DNA from: Cycas panzhihuaensis
Taxonomy: Eukaryota; Cycadophyta
Length of the DNA: 64,000 nucleotides
Assembly: GCA_023213395.1 (NCBI GenBank)
Contig: CM041465.1
Span: 82,033,741-82,097,740, forward strand
Direction of reading: 5' to 3'
Part shown: positions 47,753 through 58,075 of the stretch, piece by piece
How the letters are laid out: each line of letters opens with the position of its first letter
Numbering within the stretch: position 1 is the first letter of the stretch
The notes under the pieces: model-generated
The model's input: only the letters and a program-made list of their open reading frames with translations
The model's database searches: none
What the model was told of the DNA's origin: nothing
Translations under genes and position numbers: made by a program

Positions 47753-48745
47753 TGATCTGAATTTGAATAGGAAAGTGAAGACTTAAACCAATTGAAATAA
47801 ATCCAGAACAATTTACAATAATATTACATAGAATTGAAGATATTTTAAATTTTCTTATAAAACTCCTTTTGTTTGTGCTCTATTGAGTATGCAAGGGACT
47901 ACTACAGTGGGTTGGGAGAATAGAACAGAGTGTTGGGCACTTTTTAAGCTGTTGTATGTTCTTTGGAACCTCTGCCTTTGAAGTTTGCAAAGAGTTTTTG
48001 GTTGCCGTTAACTAGAAATCTTCTTTTTTGGTGAAGAAATCTTACTAGCGTCTTTTTCTTGGACTACTTCTACTGCTATCTTTCTCCCTCGGCTATAACT
48101 TCAATCTTTTGGGCTCCTTCTCGATCCACACAACAGATTTTAGGTGTTGTTCTATTGCTTTTCCATTCTTTTTTCCCTCTACGCAGAAATTTTGTTGTTG
48201 GAGCCGTTCTCTCTTTTTGGAAAATAATTTCAGACAACTCTCCTCGAATCTTACTCCATGTACTGCGTATATGGCTGTGACATCCTCTTTTTTCCTCCTT
48301 TGTGCTAAGATCTTCGCCATTTAAAACTCTATAATGTGTTTTTATTTACAATGAGTTTTATGTTTTTCCGTTTTCCAATAGATTCCAAAATGGCTTAAGA
48401 AATCTTAGTAAAATCCTTTTAATTTAGAATTTTTTCTCCTTAAACGTGTAGAGGACACGTGTGAGGAGTTCCTCCTCGAATTTCATACGAAACGGACTTA
48501 ATTTGTACTACCAAAATCATTGCCATTTTCATTATTTTTTCGTTTTTCACGTTTCAGGTAGTAGTTGCCACACCTAGGTAGCAGTTGTAGAAATACATTT
48601 TTTTACATTTTTTAAGCCTCTTTAAGGCATTTTTCTATTAAATGGACACCAATAAGCCTCTTTAAGGCATTTTTCTATTAAATGAAGTCCATAAACATGA
48701 AAAATAAGATATTTTAGGAGTATTTAAAGATCCAAAAATGGATCA
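47753..48745 (-). repeat. 5' LTR of the minus-strand gypsy element
   Basis: 993 bases. On the minus strand it starts TGATCCATTTTTGG and ends TTCAGATCA. It matches 41934-43021 apart from the minisatellite. Both LTRs share a duplicated 'aagcctctttaag...tattaaatg' pair (about 48614-48690 here). Confidence 0.95.
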
Positions 48746-48750
48746 AAGAC

Positions 48751-49954
48751 CTACATTCATGGGCTAGTAAAAGCTACCCCTATATTAGCATTTAGCATCC
48801 GTAGCCTTTCTTTTTTAATGTCCCTAATGGTAGATCCATGTGTGAATATTAATAGCACCTTATAATTAACTACATATAGTAGGAATTCTTGTATCAACTA
48901 TTTAAGTGCCTCAATAATTATACCATCTCCTTGATGAGTAATTTTATTCAAAGGGAAATTTAGAATGATTATGACTTAGTAATTTCCTTTAATTTGATAT
49001 GTTATGATTAAATTAAAAGAGTTCTATGAACAAGCTATTATGTATTGGTATGATTATGTTTTATTAAATAATGAAGAGAGTGTATGTGATAATTCTTATA
49101 TTTTTTTGTCATGTATACATTAAAGAAAAAAAATCAATTATTAGCTATTTGAGTAATTGAACCTTTGGTATGAAGCCATAATGAATTACAATATTTGTTT
49201 TCAATATGTTGATATTCTGAAAGATAAATTTATCATTATAAAAAGTCATGATCTAGTGAAGGTTTATGGAATATTGTTGGCATAGTTAATATAAATAGAT
49301 TTTTCAACATTATAACATTTATTTATCTTTTTGCAATTATAGAATTTTAGTCACAAATAAGGTGTAAAAGATGTATTATGTTCTCATTATAATAAGTCAA
49401 CCTAGACAAACTTAACCAAGTAGTTCCAACCCCTTAATACATGCATAAGCTTCGAGAGGAAGGTGAATTATAGTAGCAATATCATCTACCTATATTTATG
49501 CTTATAAGGCAAAGCGTGTTAAGATAGTAGAAAGCAAAGGCTAAATTATTTCATGCCTACCCCTCATAATGAGCATAAACACCCTTAAGTCATGAAGAGA
49601 TAAATTATTTTACAATTATAGTATTAAATAAATAAAACCACATTGTAAAACATGAACCATGACATAAATATTATCATTGTCTTCAAAATGAATAGATCTA
49701 TTATGAGAATATTATTAATTATATTTACATTTGATTGGTGAGTAGATTAGGGGTTCATCACTCTCATTGTGCGCATTTATACAACCAACTACTTATCAAT
49801 TTATTATACATATTTAATATTTATATCACATGAACAATATATAAAGGTTGATTTAGAATAGATTTTAATAAATGATTTTTTAAGGGTAGACCAATTCTAC
49901 CCCACCACACCTATAGTATTATTTTGAATATGTAAAATTTCTTATCTTTCAACA
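48751..49954 (+). other. AT-rich region; its right part should be the LTR of the following copia fragment
   Basis: No gene was recognised. It ends CTTATCTTTCAACA just before a Met-type primer site, so an LTR end is at 49954. I could not place the LTR start, and no second copy was found. Confidence 0.5.
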
Positions 49955-49967
49955 TGGTATCAGAGCT
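49955..49967 (+). other. Primer-binding site of the plus-strand copia fragment
   Basis: TGGTATCAGAGCT, an exact initiator-Met type site following an ...AACA end. Confidence 0.82.
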
Positions 49968-51659
49968 ATAAAGATGGATTCTTATAATTTAGAGATGAAT
50001 TTCTACACTTGGGACATAGATTTCTTCATCAAGAATATGAAGAATGTTGTTGGAGCATGGAGAAATTGAGCATGCAACAAATGAAGGGTGATTTAGGTAG
50101 ATTTAATGTAGAATATGATCTAATTAAGTAGATTTCAAGTTTGAAATAGTAACGAGGTAATTCTTATAAATTAATTCAGTGACAGATATTAAAAATAAGG
50201 CTTGATAAAAATAAAAGGAGGCTTTTTTAATTATTTTATTTTGTGTTTCCTTTAAAATTTAGAACATGGTCAATTATAAGGCATTGTTATGGGCATTTTA
50301 TACCCTATTTCTTAATGAAAATTATACTTAAGGTTGAACAAATTTTAATTAAAGAGAAATACATGAAATAAACTTTAAAAAGATAAATATTTTTCTATTT
50401 GTATGTAATAATATATGGTGCAATTATAATTTATTCTTGCATAAGAAGACTTTGTCTAGTTTTATCCCCAAAAAACCCTAAATTGGGTTCTACTAGTGAA
50501 GAAATAAAAGAGAGGAAAAAGGAACAAAATACACACAAAATTTTATAGTAAATTTATATGCATGCCTATGAACACTATAGAATATGAAGAAATACAAAGA
50601 TTTAATCCTTAAAATTTTGTCATTATGGATATGTGTTAGTCATCGACCTCATAAGGGTGAATGTTTATTCTAGAGGATAGTTTCTAATAAAATAAAGAAT
50701 ATAATCATTATGAAATGGCCCCAACGTAGTGAAAATTTGATCATTAGTAAAGTTCAAAGCAAAAATTAAAGGGTTTAATTACATTTTCCTCATCATTTAT
50801 TATTGACTTCATACATGATATTATTTCTTTTTATAACCTATTTTCAAAAAAAATGAAGCATTACACCATAAAACTAGTGCCCCGACTATGTGATGATAAG
50901 ATTCTGAAGAAAGATTGATTTGAATTTATCAATTTTAATTGGGTTTATCAAGTTCCTCATCACCAGTCATCAATGCCCAAACATGCATAAAATGTAGGTC
51001 AAAATAAAGGATGAATATAATAACTTAAGGCTATGTTAATAACCAAAGTTTTGTGAAATTGAATTACTTTCATAATATTTGATGTTTACCCACTTTTTTC
51101 TGAAAAACATTATTTTATTTGATGCCATGTGACCATATTTTTTTGGAAAAAGAAAGTTTAATTTTCTAAATTCCACCTTTTTAATAAGCAAGGCAGACAA
51201 AATATTTAATATCTTTTTACTAGAGAGTTAGTTTTTTAATCTATTTAAATCAACAAGGTCTTGACTTAAAGAACTCTCAAACAAACTATCACATGACTAT
51301 TTTCTATAATAAAATAATATATAAAATGTTATTCAAAGTTATTGTATCCTGTGTGATATCTATATGGTAAATTGTAATGTATTAAATACCAACTGTTTAT
51401 GAGTAGACTAATGAATTTGCCTACCTTGTTTGGTAGCTTATATCATATAGGTTAAAAAATAGTAAAATATAAGTTTTTTTGGTATGTTTGAGTCTTATTT
51501 TTAGCCCACCTTGTGTCAACTACCTTATAATTGGCATGTTGTATTTGCAACTATTTAAATTAGTAAATTTATTTGAAATTTATGGTGTGCCATGAGCTTC
51601 TAATAGTAAACAACACAACAATGGGCTCTGTGAATGCACAATTACTGGGGTTAAAATTT

Positions 51660-52025
51660 TTCCTTGTGGAAATATCAAATGAAGATTTTTAAAATATAAA
51701 AAATATATAGAAATACATAGAGAAGAAGCCTACAATACTAAATAATGCTATTAAGAATAGGAAGATTGATGGAAGACTAAGAACAATCATAGGTTTCATC
51801 AACCTTTCAATAAGTGAAAACCTAATTGCTAATGTAGCAAATGTTAAAACCCCTAAACAAGTATGGGATGCATTTAATAAGAAGAGGCTTAAGGACATCC
51901 ATCAAGAATTACTCTATTTGAACACAATGTTCAATGTGAAGGCCTTAAGTGATAAAAATCGGTGAAGTGTTGGAATTATGACAAAATTAAGCATCTCAAG
52001 AAGGAATATTGAAGTTTAGAATAGT
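51660..52025 (+). pseudogene. gag: gag of the plus-strand copia fragment, broken
   Basis: A plus-strand frame at about 51730-51960 reads AIKNRKIDGRLRTIIGFINL then ANVKTPKQVWDAFNKKRLKD and LLYLNTMFNVKALSD, the pattern of UBN2-type gag (KTAKEVWDxLxxxY). A zinc knuckle remnant CWNYDKIKHLKKEY follows at about 51973-52013, with Cys 2 and Cys 3 replaced by Tyr. The region 49968-51660 between primer site and gag shows no coding frame. Confidence 0.72.
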
Positions 52026-52199
52026 AACAATAGTGATAATGGAAACAATAGTAGTAGTAGTAATGTTGTCTATAACCTGAGCACTAGAATAGGAGGAAGA
52101 ATGGTCCGTGAACCATCTTTGTAAGTTCTCACTCATTAGGTGACAATGGAAAAGGAGAAAAGCTCTATATAGTAGCACAATTGATTTATGAAGATGTCA

Positions 52200-52620
52200 A
52201 TAGTGTTTGGATCATATAACAAGAAAATTAGAATGGTTTGAACACATAGAAAACCACTAGAGAATTAATAACCATTAGAAACAAATCCATTCTACAAGCA
52301 GTAGGAATTGGTGAAGATCTAATCACCATTTTGAAGGACAAAAATACATACATAAAGAATGTCTTATATGTACTAGGTTTAAACATGAATCCCATTTTAA
52401 TGTCATAGATCAAAAAACAAGGAATAGATATCATATTCCAAAATGATAAATGCATTATCCTAAATGAAAGATGATTTCTAAATGAAACAAAATACATGAC
52501 TTATATATTCTGAATGATAAATCTAAGAATTTGAAAGCCTTTGATGTTTTTATAAATAATTAAAAAAAAAAAAAAACTATGACATAAAAGGTTGGGCTAT
52601 TTGAAACCAATAAGGTTTTC
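52200..52620 (+). pseudogene. Protease and start of integrase of the plus-strand copia fragment
   Basis: ITIRNKSILQAVGIGEDLIT, then NTYIKNVLYVLGLNMNPILM and QGIDIIFQNDKCII (about 52256-52460) match the copia protease end. After an A run (52562-52576) the frame continues with H-K-R-L-G-Y-L-K (about 52583-52606), the start of the integrase zinc region; the preceding Trp codon has become TGA. The element is lost after about 52620, where the LTR of a minus-strand copia begins. Confidence 0.75.
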
Positions 52621-52880
52621 CTTAGGAGGCAATAGGACCACAAAAACATCAAAGCACCTAGTGTTATGGCTCTCTCAACATGGGGAGGTAAGAATAAGCC
52701 TCCTCCATTGAGCTTTTACTTTTATATTGAGAAAAGGAGCATTAGAGTTAGGTGAAATAAAATTATACATAATGCACATGAAACTGCATTTCACTTAAGT
52801 GATCTAATTTAAAGTTCACTTAAGACATATTTTAGAAATAATAAACAAATGTAATAACCTTGTGACATTAACCCATTTCA
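52621..52880 (-). repeat. Probable 3' LTR of a minus-strand copia fragment
   Basis: On the minus strand a tract AAGGGCGAGA (52881-52890) precedes TTGAAATGGGTTAATGTCAC, the style of a copia polypurine tract and LTR start. A TATA-like CAATATAAAAG lies at about 52719-52729 (minus). The left edge is uncertain and no partner LTR exists in the window. Confidence 0.45.
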
Positions 52881-53299
52881 ATCTCGCCCTTAATGATAGG
52901 TCATTTCATCCTATTTTATTCTATCCTATGAGGTCTTCATTTGAGCCTCTTATAAAGCAAACTACTATGACACTTTTTTGAGAAACCCTCATGGGGAAGA
53001 AAACCCACAGATTTTCTAATCTACTAACCTGCCTTAGGTGGCTTCTTAAATGAAGCCAGATAGTCAATTAGTATAATGAATTTTGTAGCTGAAATCTATT
53101 GAGTCTCCATATACCATTTGGTCATCCCCCATGCCCTTTCGGGTTTTCACAGGTTCTGATTTTCTAAAATAATATAACCCTTATCATTTCAGGCCCACAA
53201 GGGGTTTTCATGAATGGGATAGAGCAGAGACTTACTCTTGTCCTTCTGTGCCCATAAAGGGTTTTCATAAATGAGATAGAGTATGATGGCCATATTGTC

Positions 53300-54990
53300 A
53301 TCTCCTTTACTCAGTTGAAGATGAAGGCCCTAAGGCCAAGTTGCCTTCGAAACTATTCAACCTTCAACCTCTTCAGTGGTTTGGTGAAGATATTAGCCAC
53401 TTAATCTACTGTGGGGTAGTAATCTAGTTGAATTATAATATCATGAACTATTTCTCTAATCCTATAGACTTTTGTACTTATATATTTGGTACGATTATGA
53501 AATACAAGATTTTTAGCCATTTGGATTGTAGATTAATTATCTACTTGTAAGCTAGTAGAACTTGTTTGGGTGGCATTTAATGTATTCAACAATTTTCTAA
53601 GCCATATCACCTCCTTGATTGTCTCAGAAGTAGTAATATATTTAACTTCGGTAGTTGTGTCTGCAACTATCTTCTACCATCTGGATCTCCATGATATTGG
53701 TGTTGTTCCAAGAAATGTTATGTACCTAGACGTAGATCTTTCTATGTCTTTATCTTTGGCAAAGTTTGAGTCTGTGTATGCATAAAGTTTAAATTCTACA
53801 TTTGGTTTATACAATAAACTATATTTGTTAGTCATTTTAATGTACCTCAACACTCGTATTATAGCTTTCCAGTGATTCTGCTTAGGATTTATTATGAATC
53901 TTACAAGAATACTGATAGAGTGTGCAATATCTGACCTTGTGTTGGTAGTATAGATGAGACTACTTGTAAGTTGCCCGTAGAATGTTGCATATGCCTCCCT
54001 AGTATTACCATCAACTGAGAGTTTAACATTAGGTTCCATAGGTATAGCCATTAGTCTAGAAGATCATTGATATATTTTTCTTGGGAGAGAAAGATTTTGC
54101 TATTCTTTTGAGTTACTTCAATTTCTAAATAATATTTTATCAACTCAAGGTTAGAGAATTCAAAATTTTCAACAAGGTCCTTCTTCAGTTAGCTAATTGT
54201 GTATTCATTATTCCCTATTATTAGCATATTATCCACAAAGATTAAGAGGTAAGTGACTTTATCATTTTGGTACTTGATGAATAGTGTTATATAAATATAT
54301 TGATAGTCACAAACCTCATATCTAAGTTACCTCATTCTTTCAGATAACTTAGTAAACCAAGCACGAGGGGCTTGTTTTAAGCCATACAAGGACTTTCTGA
54401 GCCTGCAAACCTTATGCTCCTAACCGACAATATCATATCCTTCTAGTTGAGCCATGTAAATTTCTTCTTTAAGGTCCCCATTGAGAAATGCAGTCTTAAC
54501 ATGGAGTTGGTGGATTTTTCAACCTTGTTGAGCAACCAACGCTATAAGAGTTTTGATTGTAGGCCACTTTGTTGTAGGAGCAAAGATTTCAATGTAGTTG
54601 ATTCCTTTACTTTGCATGAATCCTTTTGCTACCAACCTTGCCTTGTGTTTTTCTAGGGTTCCATTTGATCTGTACTTATTATTTTACACCCATTTATTTT
54701 GAACTATCTTTCTTCTAAGTGGTAAATCAACAAGCTCTTATGTATTGTTCTTGATAAGAGATTGGTACTCTTTGTTCATGGAATTTCTCTAAGATATATG
54801 CTTTACAGCTTCTTGGTAGGTTAAGGGCTCTTCATTAAGAGCAAGTTGTAGTTTTGTTGGTTCAAACTTAATGGAAAGTGATTCATACATCCTTACTTTA
54901 TGGGCACTTCTAGTGCCAGCTTTGCCTACCTCATCTGGTCACATGTCCTTCTGTAGCTAGTAGGCTTCATAAAAACCTTAAGTTAAGAAT
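53300..54990 (-). pseudogene. Reverse transcriptase and RNase H of a minus-strand copia fragment
   Basis: On the minus strand: an ELIKYYLEIEVT-type segment near 54100, then the open frame 54051-53674 (NTREAYATFYGQLTSSLIYT, NTRSDIAHSISILVRF, LRYIKMTNKYSLLY, AYTDSNFAKD, TSRYITFLG), the copia RNase H. The conserved end NIFTKPLKRLKVE lies at about 53366-53400. The polymerase active site reads FVDN (54228-54239) instead of YVDD, a G-to-A type loss of a catalytic Asp. Upstream, GLKQAPRAW (about 54380-54405) is intact. Confidence 0.88.
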
Positions 54991-55458
54991 AAGGTTTTTA
55001 TTTCTACAGCCTCTTAGTCTTTGTTTTGATCTTGAAAAGGATCATGGAAAATGTTTGGCACAGAGGAAGTTGACGATGCTGGAGAAGATAAGCCAGCCAC
55101 TAATATTAGAGAAGATGGTCCTTATGCTATGGCTTTGCCTTTGTCAACTTGCCCATTCGCAAATGATGGTGTTGGATGTGTACACATTAACTGGGAGTCA
55201 CAACTTGTATCCTCCAAGGATCTATTGTTAGATTCTAAGATTTTGAGCAACTATTGAGCATGCCCCTCTAAATTTTAGAATCTAGATATCAAATTCTGTA
55301 GCATCATTAAATCGTTATGAAGGTGTCTTAGAGTCAAGTCCGAGTAACTGATCTTCAGTCTCTATAAAGATAACATCTCTAGTGATGATAATTTTACATT
55401 GTGAAGGTATAAAAACCTTGTACTCCTTTTTGTCCATAGGGTATCTGACAAAGATGCC
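54991..55458 (-). pseudogene. Integrase C-terminal part of the same minus-strand copia fragment
   Basis: On the minus strand from 55455: LGIFVRYPMDKKEYKVFIPS then IIITRDVIFIETEDQLLGLD, the copia integrase C-terminal signature (GxFxGY...YKxYxP...xxxSRDVxFxE). The frame is cut at 55458 by a gypsy LTR fragment. A serine- and acid-rich linker follows toward the reverse transcriptase. Confidence 0.85.
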
Positions 55459-55768
55459 TAATCCAAATTTGAATGGAAAAGTAAAGACTTAGTCCAATTG
55501 AAACAAATTTAGAACAAATTTACAATAATGTTACATTAATTTAGAAATATTTAAAAATTTTCTTATAAAATTCCTTATGTTATGTGCTCTATTAAGCATG
55601 TATAGGACTGTTACAGTAAGTTGGGAGAGAAGAAATGCCTGTTAGGTGCATTCTAGGCTACTACGCGTTCTTTGGAGCCACTGCCAATGAACTATGCATG
55701 ATGTTTTGGCTGCCAATAACCAAAAAAGCTTTTTCTTGGAGAAGAATTTCCATCTGGCATCTTCCTTA
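55459..55768 (-). repeat. Fragment of the 41934-48745 gypsy family LTR
   Basis: 310 bases beginning TAATCCAAATTTGAATGG and matching the left part of the LTR at 47753-48060: 'gtaaagacttagtccaattg', 'gttctttggagcc', 'ggagaagaattt'. No primer site lies on its left, so it is part of a 3' or solo LTR in minus orientation. Its other end is replaced at 55769 by the LTR of another copia element. Confidence 0.88.
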
Positions 55769-56441
55769 TGTTGAAAATACAAGGTCCTAAACCTTAAACC
55801 GCCACAAGATCTGAACTATTTTGTAACTAGTTACAGGAATCAAAACTAAGGATTAACATACAAGTTCTAAAATCAGAGATAATACAATAACATCAATATA
55901 AAATCCAAACATCTCTTGTGCACCTGATATAACATGGTAAAACCCTAGTAGTGTGTTAGGGAAATATCCACACAGGAAAGGTATCTATCTTTATTATTAT
56001 AGAATGAAGAAAAAGTACATCTTAGTAGCAGAGTGCTCCTAAGAACAACAATCAGTCGCTACCTTCATCACAGTACATTACATTACATACAACATAATAC
56101 GAAAAGCCCTAAATCGGGCTACATAAGAGGGACATCCAAGGCATAAATCTTAACCGTATAGTCTAGGGTATTTATATCCAACAACCCTGATTCTCTTTAC
56201 ATTTTAATATGGTTTACAAGGCTAATTTTTTGGGTCGATGGCTATCACCCCTAAACCCCCTCTTAGCGGGGGATGTTCCAAACCCCCACCCCCCCACCCC
56301 CCCCCCCTCCCGCCCTACACCCCCTGACCAAGGGGGGCTCCTGCCCCGCTTGGAACCCCCTGAGAAAGATTAGAGGGGGAAACTACACTGCTAACGTGCC
56401 AAAATTTTAGCCTCAAACTATTATTGTCGCAATATCCAACA
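55769..56441 (-). repeat. 3' LTR of a second minus-strand copia fragment
   Basis: 673 bases. On the minus strand it starts TGTTGGATATTGCGAC after the tract AAGGTGGAGAC and ends TATTTTCAACA. It contains a C-rich run near 56281-56316. Its partner LTR is not in the window. Confidence 0.75.
56281..56330 (-). other. G-rich run, quadruplex-prone on the minus strand
   Basis: The plus strand holds several C runs of 5 to 12 bases within 40 bases, so the minus strand has four or more G tracts. It lies inside the LTR. Confidence 0.75.
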
Positions 56442-56449
56442 GTCTCCAC

Positions 56450-58075
56450 CTTGACAATAATTTATCCAGTACCTTTCCTAGACCCTTCATCATCTTTTCT
56501 ATAAGCCAAGATAAGTCAAACACTATTTGAACTTCTCTAATGGTACTAGTTTTGTGAACATATTAGAATAATTCTAATTTGTGTGAATCTTCTCAAGTGC
56601 CACTCCACCTGCTTCCATAACCTGTCTAACAAAATGGTACTTAAGAGCAATATGCTTTGTTCTACTGTGATAAGTTATATTCTTGGCTAAGTAAATGACA
56701 CTTTGACTGTCAAAAAATACCTTTGTATTTTCTTATCTCCTTCTAAGATCAACCAATAGACCCTGTAACCAAATTACTTCATTACAAGCATGTGCTACAG
56801 TAACATATTCAACTTCTGTAGTTGACAATGTAATTATACTCTGCAATTTGGACATCCAACTAACTGGACCATTTACAAGAGTGAAAATATAACCTAAAGT
56901 AGACCTTATTTTATCTAAATCTCCTACAAAGTCTAAATTAACATATCCACAAACCTAATTACTTGTACCTCCAAAGGCAATACAGAAATCACTTGTGCCT
57001 CTCAAATACCGAAGCACCCATTTCACTACAGCCTAATGTTCCTTTCATGGATTTGCCATAAACCTGCTAACTATATTGACTACATGTGAAATATCAGGTC
57101 TTGTACATACCATGGCATACATCAAGCTTCCTATTGCACTAGTATAAGGCACACGAGACATATAACACTTTTCTTCTTCACTACTAGGACTCATATTCGA
57201 AGAAAGCTTGAAGTGGGAAGCTAATGGGATACTCATTGATTTTACATTTGCCATACCAAACCTAGTTAGCACCTTTTCCCTATATTTCTACTATGATAAC
57301 CATAACTTACCATTTTTCCTATCTCTGTGTATCTCCATGCCTAAGATTTGTTTTACAGCTCATAGATCCTTCATATCAAAAGTCCTAGCCAATTGAGCCT
57401 TTAGCTTATTGATTTCTTCCATGCTCTTGCTTACAACCAGCATGTCATCAACATATAATACCAAGATAATGAATAAGCCATTGTCCATAAATTTAAAGTA
57501 AACACAATGATCATACTCACTTCTTTTGAAATTTTAGCTCTCCATGAAGGCATCAAACTTCTTGTACCACTGCTTGGGTGATTGCTTCAGGCCATACTAT
57601 GATTTCCTGAGCCTGTAAACAAGTCTTTTCCTGCCATTTTATACAAATCCTTCTAGTTAATCCATATAGATCTCCTCATCTAAATATCCATGTAAAAAAG
57701 ATGATTTCACATCTAACTGCTCTAACTCTAAATCAAGAGAAGCTACCAATGCTAATAGCACTCGAATTGAAATAAGTTTGATAACTGGTGAAAAGATCTC
57801 ATGAAAGTCAATACCTGCTTTCTTTGCAAAACCGTTAGCTACCAATCTTGCCCTGTATTTATCAACCTTTCTATCAATATCTATTTTCTTTTTTAAAACG
57901 CACCTGCAACCAATAATCTTCTTGCCATGTGGAAGTTCTACCAAGTCCCATGAATTATTTTTCTTCAAAGCATCTATCTCTTCATGCATAGCCTTTTTCC
58001 ACTTCTCACCATGGATATCATTAACTGCTTCTGGAATCACGTCTATGGGATGGTCTTCTATGCTTAAAAGGGTGT
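56450..58075 (-). pseudogene. Reverse transcriptase and RNase H of the second minus-strand copia fragment
   Basis: On the minus strand from 58040: NDIHGEKWKKAMHEEIDALK, SWDLVELPHGKKIIGCRCVL, KARLVANGFAKKAGIDFHEI, LDVKSSFLHGYLDEEIYMD (to 57657), all standard copia reverse transcriptase. YVDD is intact (57444-57455). PLASHFKLSSN and SAIGSLMYAMVCTRPDISHV (57272-57045) lead into RNase H (to about 56500). The frame runs to about 58075, where it meets the end of a Tat-like LTR, so the integrase and gag parts are missing. Few stops are visible, so it may be younger than the other copia fragments. Confidence 0.9.

Larger units (their letters stand above)
41934..48745 (-). mobile_element. Complete but inactivated Ty3/gypsy element on the minus strand
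   Basis: Two LTRs (41934-43021 and 47753-48745) and the target duplication AAGAC (41929-41933 and 48746-48750). On the minus strand the order is 5' LTR, primer site, gag, protease, reverse transcriptase, RNase H, integrase, chromodomain-like tail, polypurine tract, 3' LTR. It belongs to the same lineage as the element at 20262-27031 (similar gag opening, GGSQKNLIS protease, PSKAKW tail), but the LTR sequences differ enough to be a separate family. Its reading frames are better preserved than those of the other elements, yet stops remain in every domain. Confidence 0.95.

Noticed and set aside
48059-48324. Overlapping frames on both strands
   Set aside because: Inside the 5' LTR of the minus-strand gypsy element, and similar frames occur in its other LTR; not genes.
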